This document shows, piece by piece, positions 31,020 through 40,700 of a DNA stretch of 64,000 nt. Made by a program: the position numbers and the translations under genes. The DNA lies in the NCBI GenBank assembly GCA_020726505.1, contig JAHLEZ010000002.1, forward strand, positions 3,286,001 through 3,350,000. The letters are read 5' to 3'. The DNA is from Leptodontidium sp. MPI-SDFR-AT-0119. Its lineage: Eukaryota > Ascomycota > Leotiomycetes > Helotiales > Leptodontidiaceae. The notes under the pieces were generated by a model, which was given only the letters and a program-made list of their open reading frames with translations, was not told the origin of the DNA and made no database searches. Numbering within the stretch: position 1 is the stretch's first letter; each line of letters opens with the position of its first letter.

Positions 31020-32081
31020 ATGCTGGTTTCTAAACCCACAACTATCGTTCTACTCGGGTTGACACTCATCAGCCCCGCTGTCTGCGATGTCGAGCCTCAC
31101 TTTCCTCACGATCCAGCAACCACCCCGTACTGCACCTGGTGGATTGACAACGACAGCACCATCTCCTGCACCGATTTTATCAAGAGCCAAAACATCACCC
31201 TCACCGACTTCAGACGTTGGAACCCCTTCATCACCTCCGCCTGCGGCAACTTTGGCCAGTACACGTCCTACTGCGTAGAAGCCTTCAATGAACCTACTTC
31301 GATCAACGTAACCTGGACCGACCTCGGCTGCTACGTCGACAATGGTGGAAGCCGCACACTAAACAACAAATTGGGTACCGAGGCCGAAAGTCAAGTTCTG
31401 ACACGGAAATCCTGCCAGGAATTGTGCAGGAGCGCCGGCTGGACGTATTGTGGAGTTGAATGGTCACAAGAGTGCTGGGGCGCAAACGTACTGAGCGGAT
31501 TGCCAGCTAACGACAGTCCACAAAGTCTTTGCAACCTTCCGTGCAAAGGGAATGCTAGCGAGATCTGCGGCGGATCAGAAAGAATCAATGTCTTCCAAAT
31601 TTCTACTATTCCCATCTTCTCATCGACTAGTACGGTCATAAGCAGCACCACAAAGCCCACATCGACAACGACCAGCACAACAGTGAAAACGACCTCGGCC
31701 GTCGCCACTACCACCATTCAACCTGTCCCCACTGTGGCCGCTTGGATTCCCATCGGTTGCTACACTGATTCTGGACTGTCCCGGACACTTTCGACGCTTA
31801 TGTGGAATAACAACGACAACACTGCTACCAAGTGTCAAGCGGCGTGTCAAGCGGCTGGGTATTTGTACGCTGGAGTGGAGTTTATCTGGGAATGTTATTG
31901 TGGGAATGAAATTCGACCACCAGGTGTTCAGGGGCTGGACACTTCTTGGTAAGTTGGGGACTTCTAATTGTTGCAACCTATGATGCTGACATAAAACAGT
32001 AATACAAACTGTGCGGGAGATGGAAAGCAGACTTGCGGGGCATTAGGGTTCTTGAGTATGTACTATGCTGTAAGAACATAA
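31020..32081 (+). CDS. Secreted LysM-WSC protein
   Basis: Exon 1 is 31020-31948 and exon 2 is 32000-32081, giving 336 residues. The intron (31949-31999) has a GCTGAC branch site. A signal peptide (MLVSKPTTIVLLGLTLISPA) precedes one LysM module at about 38-90 (YCTWWIDNDSTISC, RRWNPFITSAC). A first WSC domain follows at about 100-195 (LGCYVDNGGSRTL to CNLPCKGNASEICGG). A Ser/Thr-rich linker of about 40 residues, likely O-glycosylated, comes next. The second WSC domain at about 246-336 (IGCYTDSGLSRTL, ECYCGNEI, CAGDGKQTCG) is completed by exon 2. LysM binds chitin-type glycans and WSC binds wall polysaccharide, so the protein probably acts at the fungal or host cell wall. The first WSC reads ECWGAN where ECYCGN is usual, so one Cys is absent. 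Its position after a secreted glucanase supports a wall-related role. Confidence 0.88.
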
Positions 32082-32603
32082 ACAACAAGCAACATGGATT
32101 TTTCAATCGGAGGGTAATATGATAGAGAGATACTTAATATTAAAAAGACTTTACGGGCAGATCCTGCTATTGTATTAAATTTCATCATCTGTGAGGGGCA
32201 CTAGTGTAAAAGATGGAAAGCTCAAAAGCATTAAGAGGGACAGGGACATTGTCCTGTGCCGCAAACCTCGTTTAGAATCCTGATGCCAAGGGGTTGATCC
32301 TGCAGCCCACGAGCAAACCTATGAGATATTCAGAATCGTAAAGTATGATGGAAAAGTGGAGCACGGCTGTAATTGGCCATACAGATGGATTCATTCTATG
32401 ACGGTCAAGTGATGGGAGTGCTGAGAAGCAAAAATTTGATTTCTGAAGACGAAGGGAGGAAGTGTATAAATACCCTTGAGTTCCTCCAGTTTGAAGTAGA
32501 ATTCCCATCCTCATCTTGAGCCATTGACAACCCGGAGTCAATTTCTTCACATCTCTTCTATAAAGTCATCTTCAAAACACACGACTTTCTACTTTCTCTC
32601 GCA
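32082..32603. other. Intergenic region with promoter of the small Cys-rich gene
   Basis: No gene is seen. It holds the LysM-WSC 3' flank and the promoter of the following small secreted gene. Confidence 0.5.
32465..32472 (+). promoter_or_regulatory. Probable TATA box of the small Cys-rich secreted gene
   Basis: TATAAATA lies 132 bp before the start codon at 32604, a reasonable distance for a TATA box plus leader. Confidence 0.5.
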
Positions 32604-33227
32604 ATGAAGTTCTCCAAGGCAATCGCAGCGGCGGCTCTCCTCCTCACGACGAGCGTTGAGGCATGTATCCGGGTTCATGTCGTTCAGAACAATCATCCGC
32701 TCTTTGGCGATGGCATGAGAGTCCAAATCTGGGACAACGATGACTTCTACGAAGTTCAAGGTCAGGGGAAGAAAGGTGCAAGTGGGGATACTCATTGGGG
32801 CTTCCAGTAAGTATTTTACCAGGCTTCATTTATTGTCTCTCTCTTTCAGGCGATTCCCCAGTGTTGCTTTAACGTCCAAGAAAATACATATACTGATTCG
32901 CTGATCATCTAGGTTTGGCGCTGGCCATTACGTGGAGCTTTGGAGAAACGGGAAGGAAGGCTTCGTAGCTCTGCAGAGTACGTTCAACTCTCCCTTCCAA
33001 CTTGTTTCATTCAATGCCTCGTTATCCAGAAATTGCTAACTATCATAGATGGCTGGCGTGCCGACTTCCACTTAATCAATACCGATTTCGACCAGAATTG
33101 CGTCATTGATTCCGACAACGGGTGCAGAGTATACGAAACTGTATTCGAATCTTGTTTGAATGACAACTTTAGGAATTGTGGTGGATATACTTGCGGGCTT
33201 TGTGGTGGCAATGACTGTCCTCGCTAG
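32604..33227 (+). CDS. Small cysteine-rich secreted protein, effector-like
   Basis: Three exons (32604-32806, 32913-32977, 33049-33227) give 148 residues; the summed length is divisible by three. MKFSKAIAAAALLLTTSVEA is a clear signal peptide cut just before Cys21. The mature protein has 128 residues and eight Cys, seven of them in the last 45 residues (NCVIDSDNGC, SCLNDNFRNCGGYTCGLC, CPR). The N-terminal part, rich in Trp, Gly and charged residues (RVQIWDNDDFY, HYVELWRNGKEGF), could form a beta-sandwich. I do not recognise a named family. A probable TATA box lies at 32465. Size, signal and Cys density match secreted effectors or antimicrobial-type proteins of fungi; that role is inference. 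Confidence 0.82.
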
Positions 33228-33240
33228 TGGCCTGTAAAGG

Positions 33241-33714
33241 CTATAGTAGGGGATGCAGAACCTCATCGAAGAAAGCTACCGCCAGACCAGCCCCAGACAG
33301 AGTCGAGATAAGGACATGCACACTCTTCGCATCTTGCAGATATGTAGGCAGTCCCTGGAACTGGAACTTATCGAGGAATTCCTGCGGCAGGATCATGGCA
33401 TTCGTGGTGCGTAGCTTGAAAGGGCTCTTTATTTTGCCCTCTTCAGCTTCTGTCCCTTCCTTCTTGTCCTCGGTCTCTGCTGCTTTCTCTGGCTCTGCAG
33501 CCTTCTCGGGTTCCAGACTGAAGATCGTGTATTCGGCCGTACCCCCGAGGGTATTGATGACGGTAATCACATCTTCATCGCGGATCTCAGTGGAATCCCA
33601 TTTCAAAGCTCCGTCTTTGTAGGTGAAGTCTGCGGGGGCTTGGTCGTCGTGGTCTGCACAGGTTATGGCCAGAGCTTCAGCGCTCTGTGCTGGGAGGATT
33701 GTTGTTGTCGCCAT
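33241..33714 (-). pseudogene. Truncated diacylglycerol/sphingoid-base kinase-like N-terminal fragment
   Basis: The 157-residue frame has an acidic Glu/Lys-rich insert and then LPQEFLDKFQFQGLPTYL and VHVLISTLSGAGLAVAFFDE, which resembles the first strand and loop of DAGK-type catalytic domains in fungal lipid-kinase-like proteins. It ends at HPLL-stop, before the glycine-rich GDG nucleotide loop that the family needs, so about two thirds of the expected protein is missing. The stop lies 13 bp from the convergent stop of the small Cys-rich gene, pointing to a rearrangement breakpoint. The start codon is 21 bp from the inverted end of the hAT element. The assignment to this family is moderate. 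Confidence 0.5.
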
Positions 33715-33735
33715 GCTGGTGCTTAGGCCTGGGAA

Positions 33736-36700
33736 TTGAAGACTTTGAACACGAATTCTTCAACAACCTCTAGAACTAAAGAGATACGAACTTTACCTAG
33801 TCTTCGAATTCAACGAAGAGCAAAATATGAGCCTTTATTCATGACTTCGTGAAGAGCTCGTGAACTCTCGGCCTAATATAATGCCGACCGCAAATATCGC
33901 GTATCGTAAAATTGGGGCTGCTCGTTATATCAATTACCCCGCCAAATCCTACTCTATCTTTGAATAACTCAATAATTATAAGATAGAGTTACTAAATGTA
34001 TTGGAGAGATATGTTTCTCTGTATATAAGGATTAATCGTAACCCCCCTTTAATATTTTTTGGATTAGTGGAAATCTTCAAGAAAGAAGATATAAAATATT
34101 CTGCTATGAGTCTGCGCTCTTACCCCGCTTTTCTCACGACACATACTTAATAACTTGACAACCCTTGATAAACAATTGCACTAGATAGTAATAATTAGGT
34201 AATTCAGGTTTGGAGAAGTATTTATATTCATTTTTCTCGCTAAACGATAAATTTGCGGTGTTGTAGTTAGCTTTGGTGGGTTTGAGTGAATAAGTGCTCA
34301 AGAAACTCGATTCTGTTCAGAGTTCCGATTGAATCTTAAGTATGCAAATTAGCTTCTATAAGTCCACCATTTGGAATATCTAATATATAGAGGTAGATCT
34401 CGCGATTGATGGCATTCTTAACTGTTTTCATTGAAATTAAAACGTTTGATCTAATTCATACTGATTCTGAGCATTTTTATTCTAGAGACTGTAGTCATTT
34501 CTCAAACTATGATTACTAAACCGTCTTTTTGCGCGATACATATACCAAAATGGACGTAAGAATCAGAATATGCAATCACCGCGTAGTTATAAGAAAATAA
34601 TCCCAAAAAGTCGTCTCTAAGATAGTAAAGTAAGGTATAAACAGTGGTGTTGACAGCCTTGGCACGGCGCGTCGTTAAATATACGAGTTCCTCCCCAAAT
34701 CCTTTATTCTTTTTACATATTTTTCATCGTCTCAATTAATAGATTTGAAAGTATTTTGCATCAAATCTATCCTTCTCTATTACTTCATCAATCCCTATCA
34801 CTATATTACAGTATCTATTATTTATTGCGATATTCCATCGTGGCTTTACTTCAAACTGATGCTCGTCTCCCAAACACTTACCAAGTCAGCTCCTCTCCCC
34901 TCTCTTTTGTTATTACAACGCTCTAATTAATACGTATACTAAGGGACATAAATAGGATGAATCGCTATTGTTCTCATGTCAATCGAACTCCTTCTCAGAA
35001 TTCCTTCTTTACTCCTCGTCCGCAGAGAGCGAATCGCATTTTTCACGACTATAACTACATGGACTCTCATGGTGTTGATTCACCTGCCACCCCAGCCACC
35101 CCAACCACCCCAGCGTCTGCTGCTAGTGCTAGGCTATCCAATGCTATTCCAGTAGACCTGGAGGGCGATACAATCATATGTGAAGCCCCTCCAGGACACG
35201 TGGACTGGGATTCGGAGGATGATGCCGACATGGAAGATATTCCTTCCCCGACCTTTAATAGCACTCTTATGACAGAAACAGAGAAGGCAGAGGCTACCGA
35301 ACGATGGACAATCTATAGGAATAAGCATGAGAAAAGAAAGAGACAGAAGAATAGCTACGTGAGTTGATTACTTCTATCCCAAAGTTTTCAAGAGTTACGA
35401 GGCATTCAAATTACTCGAGTATTTGATGACTTATCCATTTGCTAACTCGATCTTTTGCATCTAGGTATACTGCTACATGAAACGTACTGCGCTGAAAGGA
35501 AACCTTTACCCTGAGGTTAAGGGCGGTTTAAATATCCTTCAAGAATACCGCTGGAGCTGCCTCGAATGCTCGAAGAAGTCAAGCAAGCGTCTTAAACTAT
35601 GGGATGTATACGAATCCAAGCGCCATGGCGCCACTTCGGGGATGATGAAGCATTTATCTACTCACTAAATCACGGAAGGAACTCATGCTGCTCGACTTCG
35701 CGGATATAGTCAAGGAGAAGACAAGGAGTCCTATACTGAGAAGGAGGGATGGAGTGGCAAGACGAAAACACAAGCTCGATTAACAACGAAGGAAGCTACT
35801 CGTCGATGGGTGGTCAAGACTCGCTAACCCTTTAGTGTAGTTGGCACTGAGGAATTCCAAGAGATGTTCAATGCGTATGGGGTACACTGTGCTTACAAGA
35901 ATCGATATACACTGCGAAACCATATATACGATGACTTTGTTCTCAGACGAAATGCCCTTCGAATGGAATTAGAAGCGGATTGTATCAGTATTTCCTTCAC
36001 TCTCGATATGTGGACGACACCAAATCGAACCCCCATCTTCGCTGTGATTGGCCATTGGATATCGAAGAATTTTGAAGAAAGAGAAGAGGTTCTGGAGTTC
36101 ATTGAGGTCACTGGGTCACATACAGGAGAGGCACTTGCAGAGATCGTTTTGAAGCTTACCAAAGAACTTAACCTTGGCCATAAGCTCTTTGCTATTACTG
36201 GCGACAACGCTGGCAACAACGGTACTCTCTGCGCAGCTCTATTCAAATGTTTAAAGAAGACCTACGACGATAAGGATAGTCCAATTGGCAAGCCTCGCAT
36301 GCAATTCCACGGCAGATTTAGTTGGATCCGGTGTTTTGCGCATGTGGTCGCTTTGGTTTGTAAGGATATCCTCACTCACTTCAAGGCTGGCACTGCCAAA
36401 GAGGCGAAGAAGCTTCTCGACAGCTGGGATAAGGAATTCAAGCATAACAAGTACGAAATACCCTTGGATCCAAGTCGCAGTTCTATTGCCAAGATCAGAC
36501 TTCTCAATTTGTGGATACTGCGTAGCTCTGAACGCGAGCAGGATTGGAAACTGATGCCGAAAACTGTCAAGCGCCGACCTATTTACGACGTTGATACACG
36601 GTGGAATTCGACATACGATATGGTCCAGCAGTTCCTTAATTTGCTGCCAGAATACACTGCTTTTGTAGAGTCCCACGATCAGGTTACATGCCTTCTTCCC

Positions 36701-37998
36701 TCTGAGCGCGAGATCGTAGCTTTGCGCCAACTGGCCTTCGTTTTGGCGCCATTCAAAGACATGACTTTGAAGGTATCAAAAGAAATGCCTTCCTTAGTTC
36801 GATCTCTTGAGCTTTACTGGGATTTGGACGATCTTCTTAAGCAGGTTGTGACAGGCGCTGGCGACTACTCTCAACTTGATCAATCACTTCGCGATGCTTT
36901 CAAAGCTGGCCAAGAGAAGTATATAGTCTACGACAAGAAACTGGAATCGAATTCGATGATATACGCCGCCCATATCCTCGATCCTCGTTACAAAGCGTCC
37001 ATGATCAAGGATATGATGCCTGCGCAATTCGACCAGATTATCGACGACGTCAAGCACTACTTCAAGACCGAATGGCTCGCTGTTGCTGGACAAGATGCAC
37101 CGAATTTAGAACATGCCCTCCTAGAATTAGGTGCTGAACGCCCTTTTGGCATGTCAATTGCCCAATAGCGTGGGGTTCAAGCCAAAAGGGCACGAGAGGC
37201 GGAGTTTTTCGTTACACGGGCAATCTGCGAACTTGATCGTTAGATTGGAATAGATCCCGAAGAATAGATAGAAGCGTCTAGGTTCGATCCTCACTTTGTT
37301 CGCAACTAGTGGAAGGTTAACAGTTCTCTCTGGCCTCATCTCGCCGTCGCTACAAGAACTCTACTGCCTTGCGCCGCAGCAGAGGTTGACGTTGAACGTT
37401 TATTCAGTGGTTGCCGCGACGAATACAGAATACGGCGACATACTTTACACTCGAATACTATTAGGATGTTGACTCTACTGCGTAGCAACTATCAGTCGGA
37501 GGATAAACTCGATCAAGAACAGATTCAAGACGCAATGAAGCTTGATTTGACGTTTGGATCGTGTTTCAGTACTCTCTTTCGTCCTGACAGAATTGATGGC
37601 CACGTTCCAGGTATTTGCTCTCGGTTTATTCCATCTTTGTACCTTAATCTAACGAGAATTTGCAATAGACCCCGATATCTCTCCTTCTCCCCTTACACGA
37701 ATACCATCTCTTTTTACGGGCCTCGATAACCCTGCGTCTATAGATCCAAATGCTATACTCCCGTCGCCAGATGGTTTGATTGGAATTGTCTAGTTTTGAA
37801 TGGAAACCTTTTCTATAAGTAGCGCATCAATTTGGAGAAGATATTAGGGCCAAAATACTACATTTCAAATGCAGAAACGGTGATTTTCACGAACTCTTCA
37901 CGAACTTTTTGACTTCGCGAAATCAGGCCTCGAATTCGACGAATCAGAGGCCAGGGAGAACGAATTTACAAGCTAAATTTCGTGTTCAAACTCTTCAA
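33736..37998. mobile_element. hAT-family DNA transposon (copy 1)
   Basis: A 20-bp end TTGAAGACTTTGAACACGAA (33736-33755) is repeated in inverted orientation at 37979-37998 with one mismatch. A subterminal inverted repeat TTCGTGAAGAGCTCGTGAA (33846-33864) matches 37886-37904 with one mismatch, at similar distances (110 and 94 bp) from the ends. A hAT transposase lies between. No 8-bp target duplication is obvious outside these ends, so the true termini may lie a few bases off. RIP-like damage is mild. Confidence 0.7.
34957..37793 (+). pseudogene. hAT transposase with BED-type finger and C-terminal dimerisation domain, stop-interrupted
   Basis: Model: exon 1 34957-35358, exon 2 35465-37610, exon 3 37669-37793. 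The total is divisible by three (890 codons plus stop). An acidic, Pro-rich N-terminus is followed by a BED-like finger (YRWSCLECSKK ... MMKHLSTH) around 35550-35668. The catalytic region has ISFTLDMWTTPNRTPIFAVI, ITGDNAGNNGT and VDTRWNSTYDMV. The dimerisation domain (AEVDVERLFSGCRDEY, RRHTLHSNTIRML) lies at about 37380-37480. In-frame stops at about 35669, 35825, 37166, 37240, 37267 and 37307 are all TAA/TAG where Gln fits, a light RIP pattern, so it is inactive as it stands. Confidence 0.9.
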
Positions 37999-38801
37999 AT
38001 CTCTTCAAAAAATTCGCAAAATTCATCTTCATTTCACAGCCCTACCCCTGCCATTGAATGTCAAAGCCTGCGCATGTGACTCGGCTACACGTTCTTCCGC
38101 ACCCGCACGTCCTGGCCGGCCCCCCTCAACAAACCAGAAACTCGACATCAGAGGCGCTTTCAAGGTGGCAGGCGAACACGAGTCTCCACAAGGCAGCCCC
38201 AGGTTCTCTTTCAGGTACCAACATTTCAGAGAATACGGAGAAGGTAGGGGTCCGATGACCTGTGTCGGTCTTGATGATGAAGCTCTGAGCCTTTTCAAAG
38301 AGTGGTCGCCACATTCAATCGCATGCGGAGTTCACGCTTCATAGGGTGTGCTGAGACTTGCCAGCATAACGATAGTTGGCAAAATCACGTGGAATAGGTT
38401 TGCCTAATGTGGGACGGATGAAAGTTACGAAATTGCTGACAGGCACGTTCGTATCAACTTGAGGTCGCTTAACATTCCATCTTCGCGCCTTTCCATGAGA
38501 TATAGAGATAACGATCATAATTCTGTAAGACGAGGAGAGGTCGAAAGCTATGTTCAATGCCGGACATGGATAGAGACCTGAAGTGGAATACAGCTGTAAG
38601 TACTCGCATATTCCCAGTAGATGTAGAGCCACGACACCTGCAGTACGTCGAGGGGAGTACTCACTGGACCTGTCCTCCTCAGCCTCACCATTCCATGGGG
38701 CCTCGGGGATACACACGAACCAGGAGAATTGAAGAAGCTGAGGGAAAGGGGCCGCCGCACAAGGTCGACCTTTAAATACAACACGCCCAGATTGCATCCG
38801 A
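37999..38801. other. Intergenic/degenerate sequence after hAT copy 1
   Basis: Several overlapping frames of 60-170 codons occur on both strands. On the minus strand, pieces in two frames (LYLKVDL near 38780) may continue the 2EXR relic to the right, but too brokenly to model. Confidence 0.35.
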
Positions 38802-39110
38802 CTATGGTTGGGAGAGATAGCTGTGACGGAGTCGTCGCTGCGCGTATTCTCGCGAGTCACGACAAACCAACAGTGCGTAAGAAGTCAAGTAGTAGTACAT
38901 GATGCCGTCTTGGGGGTTGAGAGGTGTGAGGGTATCGTCGTCGAAGATTCGTCGTTGAGAAAAAGATTCCTCCCAAATCTGATGTTGAAGCTCGTTGGCC
39001 AAGAGAGAAAAGGTAGCAACATCTTTTTTCTTTCCTTGCAAGTCTTGTCGCCAAGTTCGAGGACTAATTTCCATGTCTAGCCAAGGTCTATTAACTACTA
39101 GTTGATACAA
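38802..39110 (-). pseudogene. 2EXR-domain protein fragment
   Basis: The frame holds ATFSLLANELQHQIWEESFS followed by QRRIFD and, later, ALLVCRDSREYAQRR. These match the two hallmark parts of the fungal 2EXR domain (F..LP.ELR..IW and L.VCRESR). The usual continuation (NP..DTLYL...) appears only in another frame downstream (LYLKVDL near 38770) followed by stops, so the gene is frameshifted and decayed. The start could be the Met at 39110 or at 39074. The function of 2EXR proteins is unknown. Confidence 0.6.
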
Positions 39111-40035
39111 TTATAATGGCGGCTACTTGACGGCCACTTGACGGCCAATGCTTCTTCAGCTGTGTCAAGATAGTTGCAGATGTCAGTCCAGAGGAGCTAA
39201 CAAGTGACAGAGGATACGGGCTTAGGAGTGTGGACTTCCATGAAGGTTTGCTGATCTCCAAAGGGTGATTGTGACCGACCGACACTTGAACTTGCACGGA
39301 GAAGTTCTCCGGAATAAATGGACCGAAGTGGAAATCAGAACGACTGGGGCCGGGGCTGTGGAGAAGCTTTTTAACAAAAAAGGCCTTGGATTCAGAGATC
39401 GTCAGATAAGCCCGAGACGGACAAGGACAAGAAAAGATACATTGCAAGCTTCTAAACATGTCCCTCGCCGGGGGATCCGGTGACTTACTAGTCACCACCA
39501 GCTCACCCCAGGACAATTGTGAGAGAGAGGGAAGCGGGCCAAGTGATCAGTAAGGGGCGAGGGGTAGGGATAGATCTCTCAAGGTAGCAGGCAAGCGATA
39601 TAATGTTGGTAGCCGATTGAAAACAATGTTTGATTTGGAAAAAATTGCAGTGGAACGATATATTGATGATTCGACATAAGTTGATGGCATGAATAACTTC
39701 CCTGAAGGCCCTGACGTACGCCTCGTCGCATCATGTCTTGTGTGCATAGTGTCTGGAGTCGTATCAGCGCCATGGATCCATTTCCAAGGCTTGCCCTATG
39801 GAGTATGCTAGCAAGCGCAAGTAGTCCACGGTGTCCGCTTCCCGGCCCCCCTCGACCCTATCGTCGCTGCTAACATCACGATCGCTGTAGCTCAATCTAC
39901 CATCGAAATGGCTGATCAAAGGCTCAATTCCCTGCGACGCAAAAAACCTCTGGAGCCGAAATTGAGTCCAGGTGAACAACGCATGGATTTTTGAGTGTAC
40001 GTGAAGATGCTCAGAGCTGTCGCCGCAGCGCAGTA
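39111..40035. other. Intergenic/degenerate sequence
   Basis: Overlapping short frames on both strands with no family resemblance. A minus-strand frame of 91 codons (39764-40039) directly continues the Myb-like relic after a stop and may be its C-terminus. Confidence 0.35.
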
Positions 40036-40700
40036 TCACCTGTTGAGCATGGTCGAATAGCGCACCTGGATGGCCCCCATGCTCCGGCCAGGGAGGTCCT
40101 CATGGATCGTTTTCCACGAACAACCGTACTTCCTTATTAGGAGTATGGCATCCTCTTTCGTTAACCAAGGAACCCGGCTCTTCTTTGACTTTAGCGGTGT
40201 CTAAGGTGTCTTAGAATGTGCAGCAGCTTTATGATCGTTCTCTAGTGCTACAAGATCAATCGGTATGTGAACGTGCTCCGAGACCGATGGCAGTTTGAAC
40301 TCAAGATTATATGTCACATCATCTCCGATCCTAGTACATTTCAAGAAGCCTTAGAATGGCCACTGCCGATGCTCAGTAACTGGTGTCGCCTCTGATGCCT
40401 CAGACGGGCTTCGGGAGGGTCGCGGGGCATACTAGTGGCTATTAACGAAGGTCGACTGACATTCGTGATTAACCTGAAGTTGCGCGTCGTCAATTTTAGG
40501 TGTGGCGGTCGACAACGCAACAAAGCGGCCAGCCTGTCTGACATAGACCTTTGGGGCGTGCCTTCAGGGGGTAGTTAGAGTCACGGTAGGTGCTAAGCGT
40601 GGCTTTTGTCTCTTTACAAGTCGTGGGGTCCTCGTCGCTTGTATCGCTGGCGTTGTGATTATTATCAGTATTCGCGGAATGGTGGGTATCGCTACTGATG
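40036..40700 (-). pseudogene. Myb/SANT-like DNA-binding protein relic
   Basis: On the minus strand an acidic Asp/Ser/Asn-rich stretch (about 40690-40560) is followed by WPF-stop-GFLKCTRIGDDVTYNLEFKL (about 40370-40290), a conserved module of a repeated fungal family. Then comes VPWLTKEDAILLIRKYGCSW followed by LPGRSMGAIQVRYSTMLNR (40176-40039), a Myb/SANT-like fold signature (W...ED..L......W..I...LPGRS..A...RY). In-frame stops are TAA/TAG at Gln-like positions. A second, more decayed relative probably lies at 41.7-43.6 kb, so this is a multicopy RIP target. Confidence 0.65.

Noticed and set aside
38339..38860. 173-codon minus-strand frame
   Set aside because: It runs over the degraded continuation of the 2EXR relic in a different frame; its peptide has no recognisable pattern.
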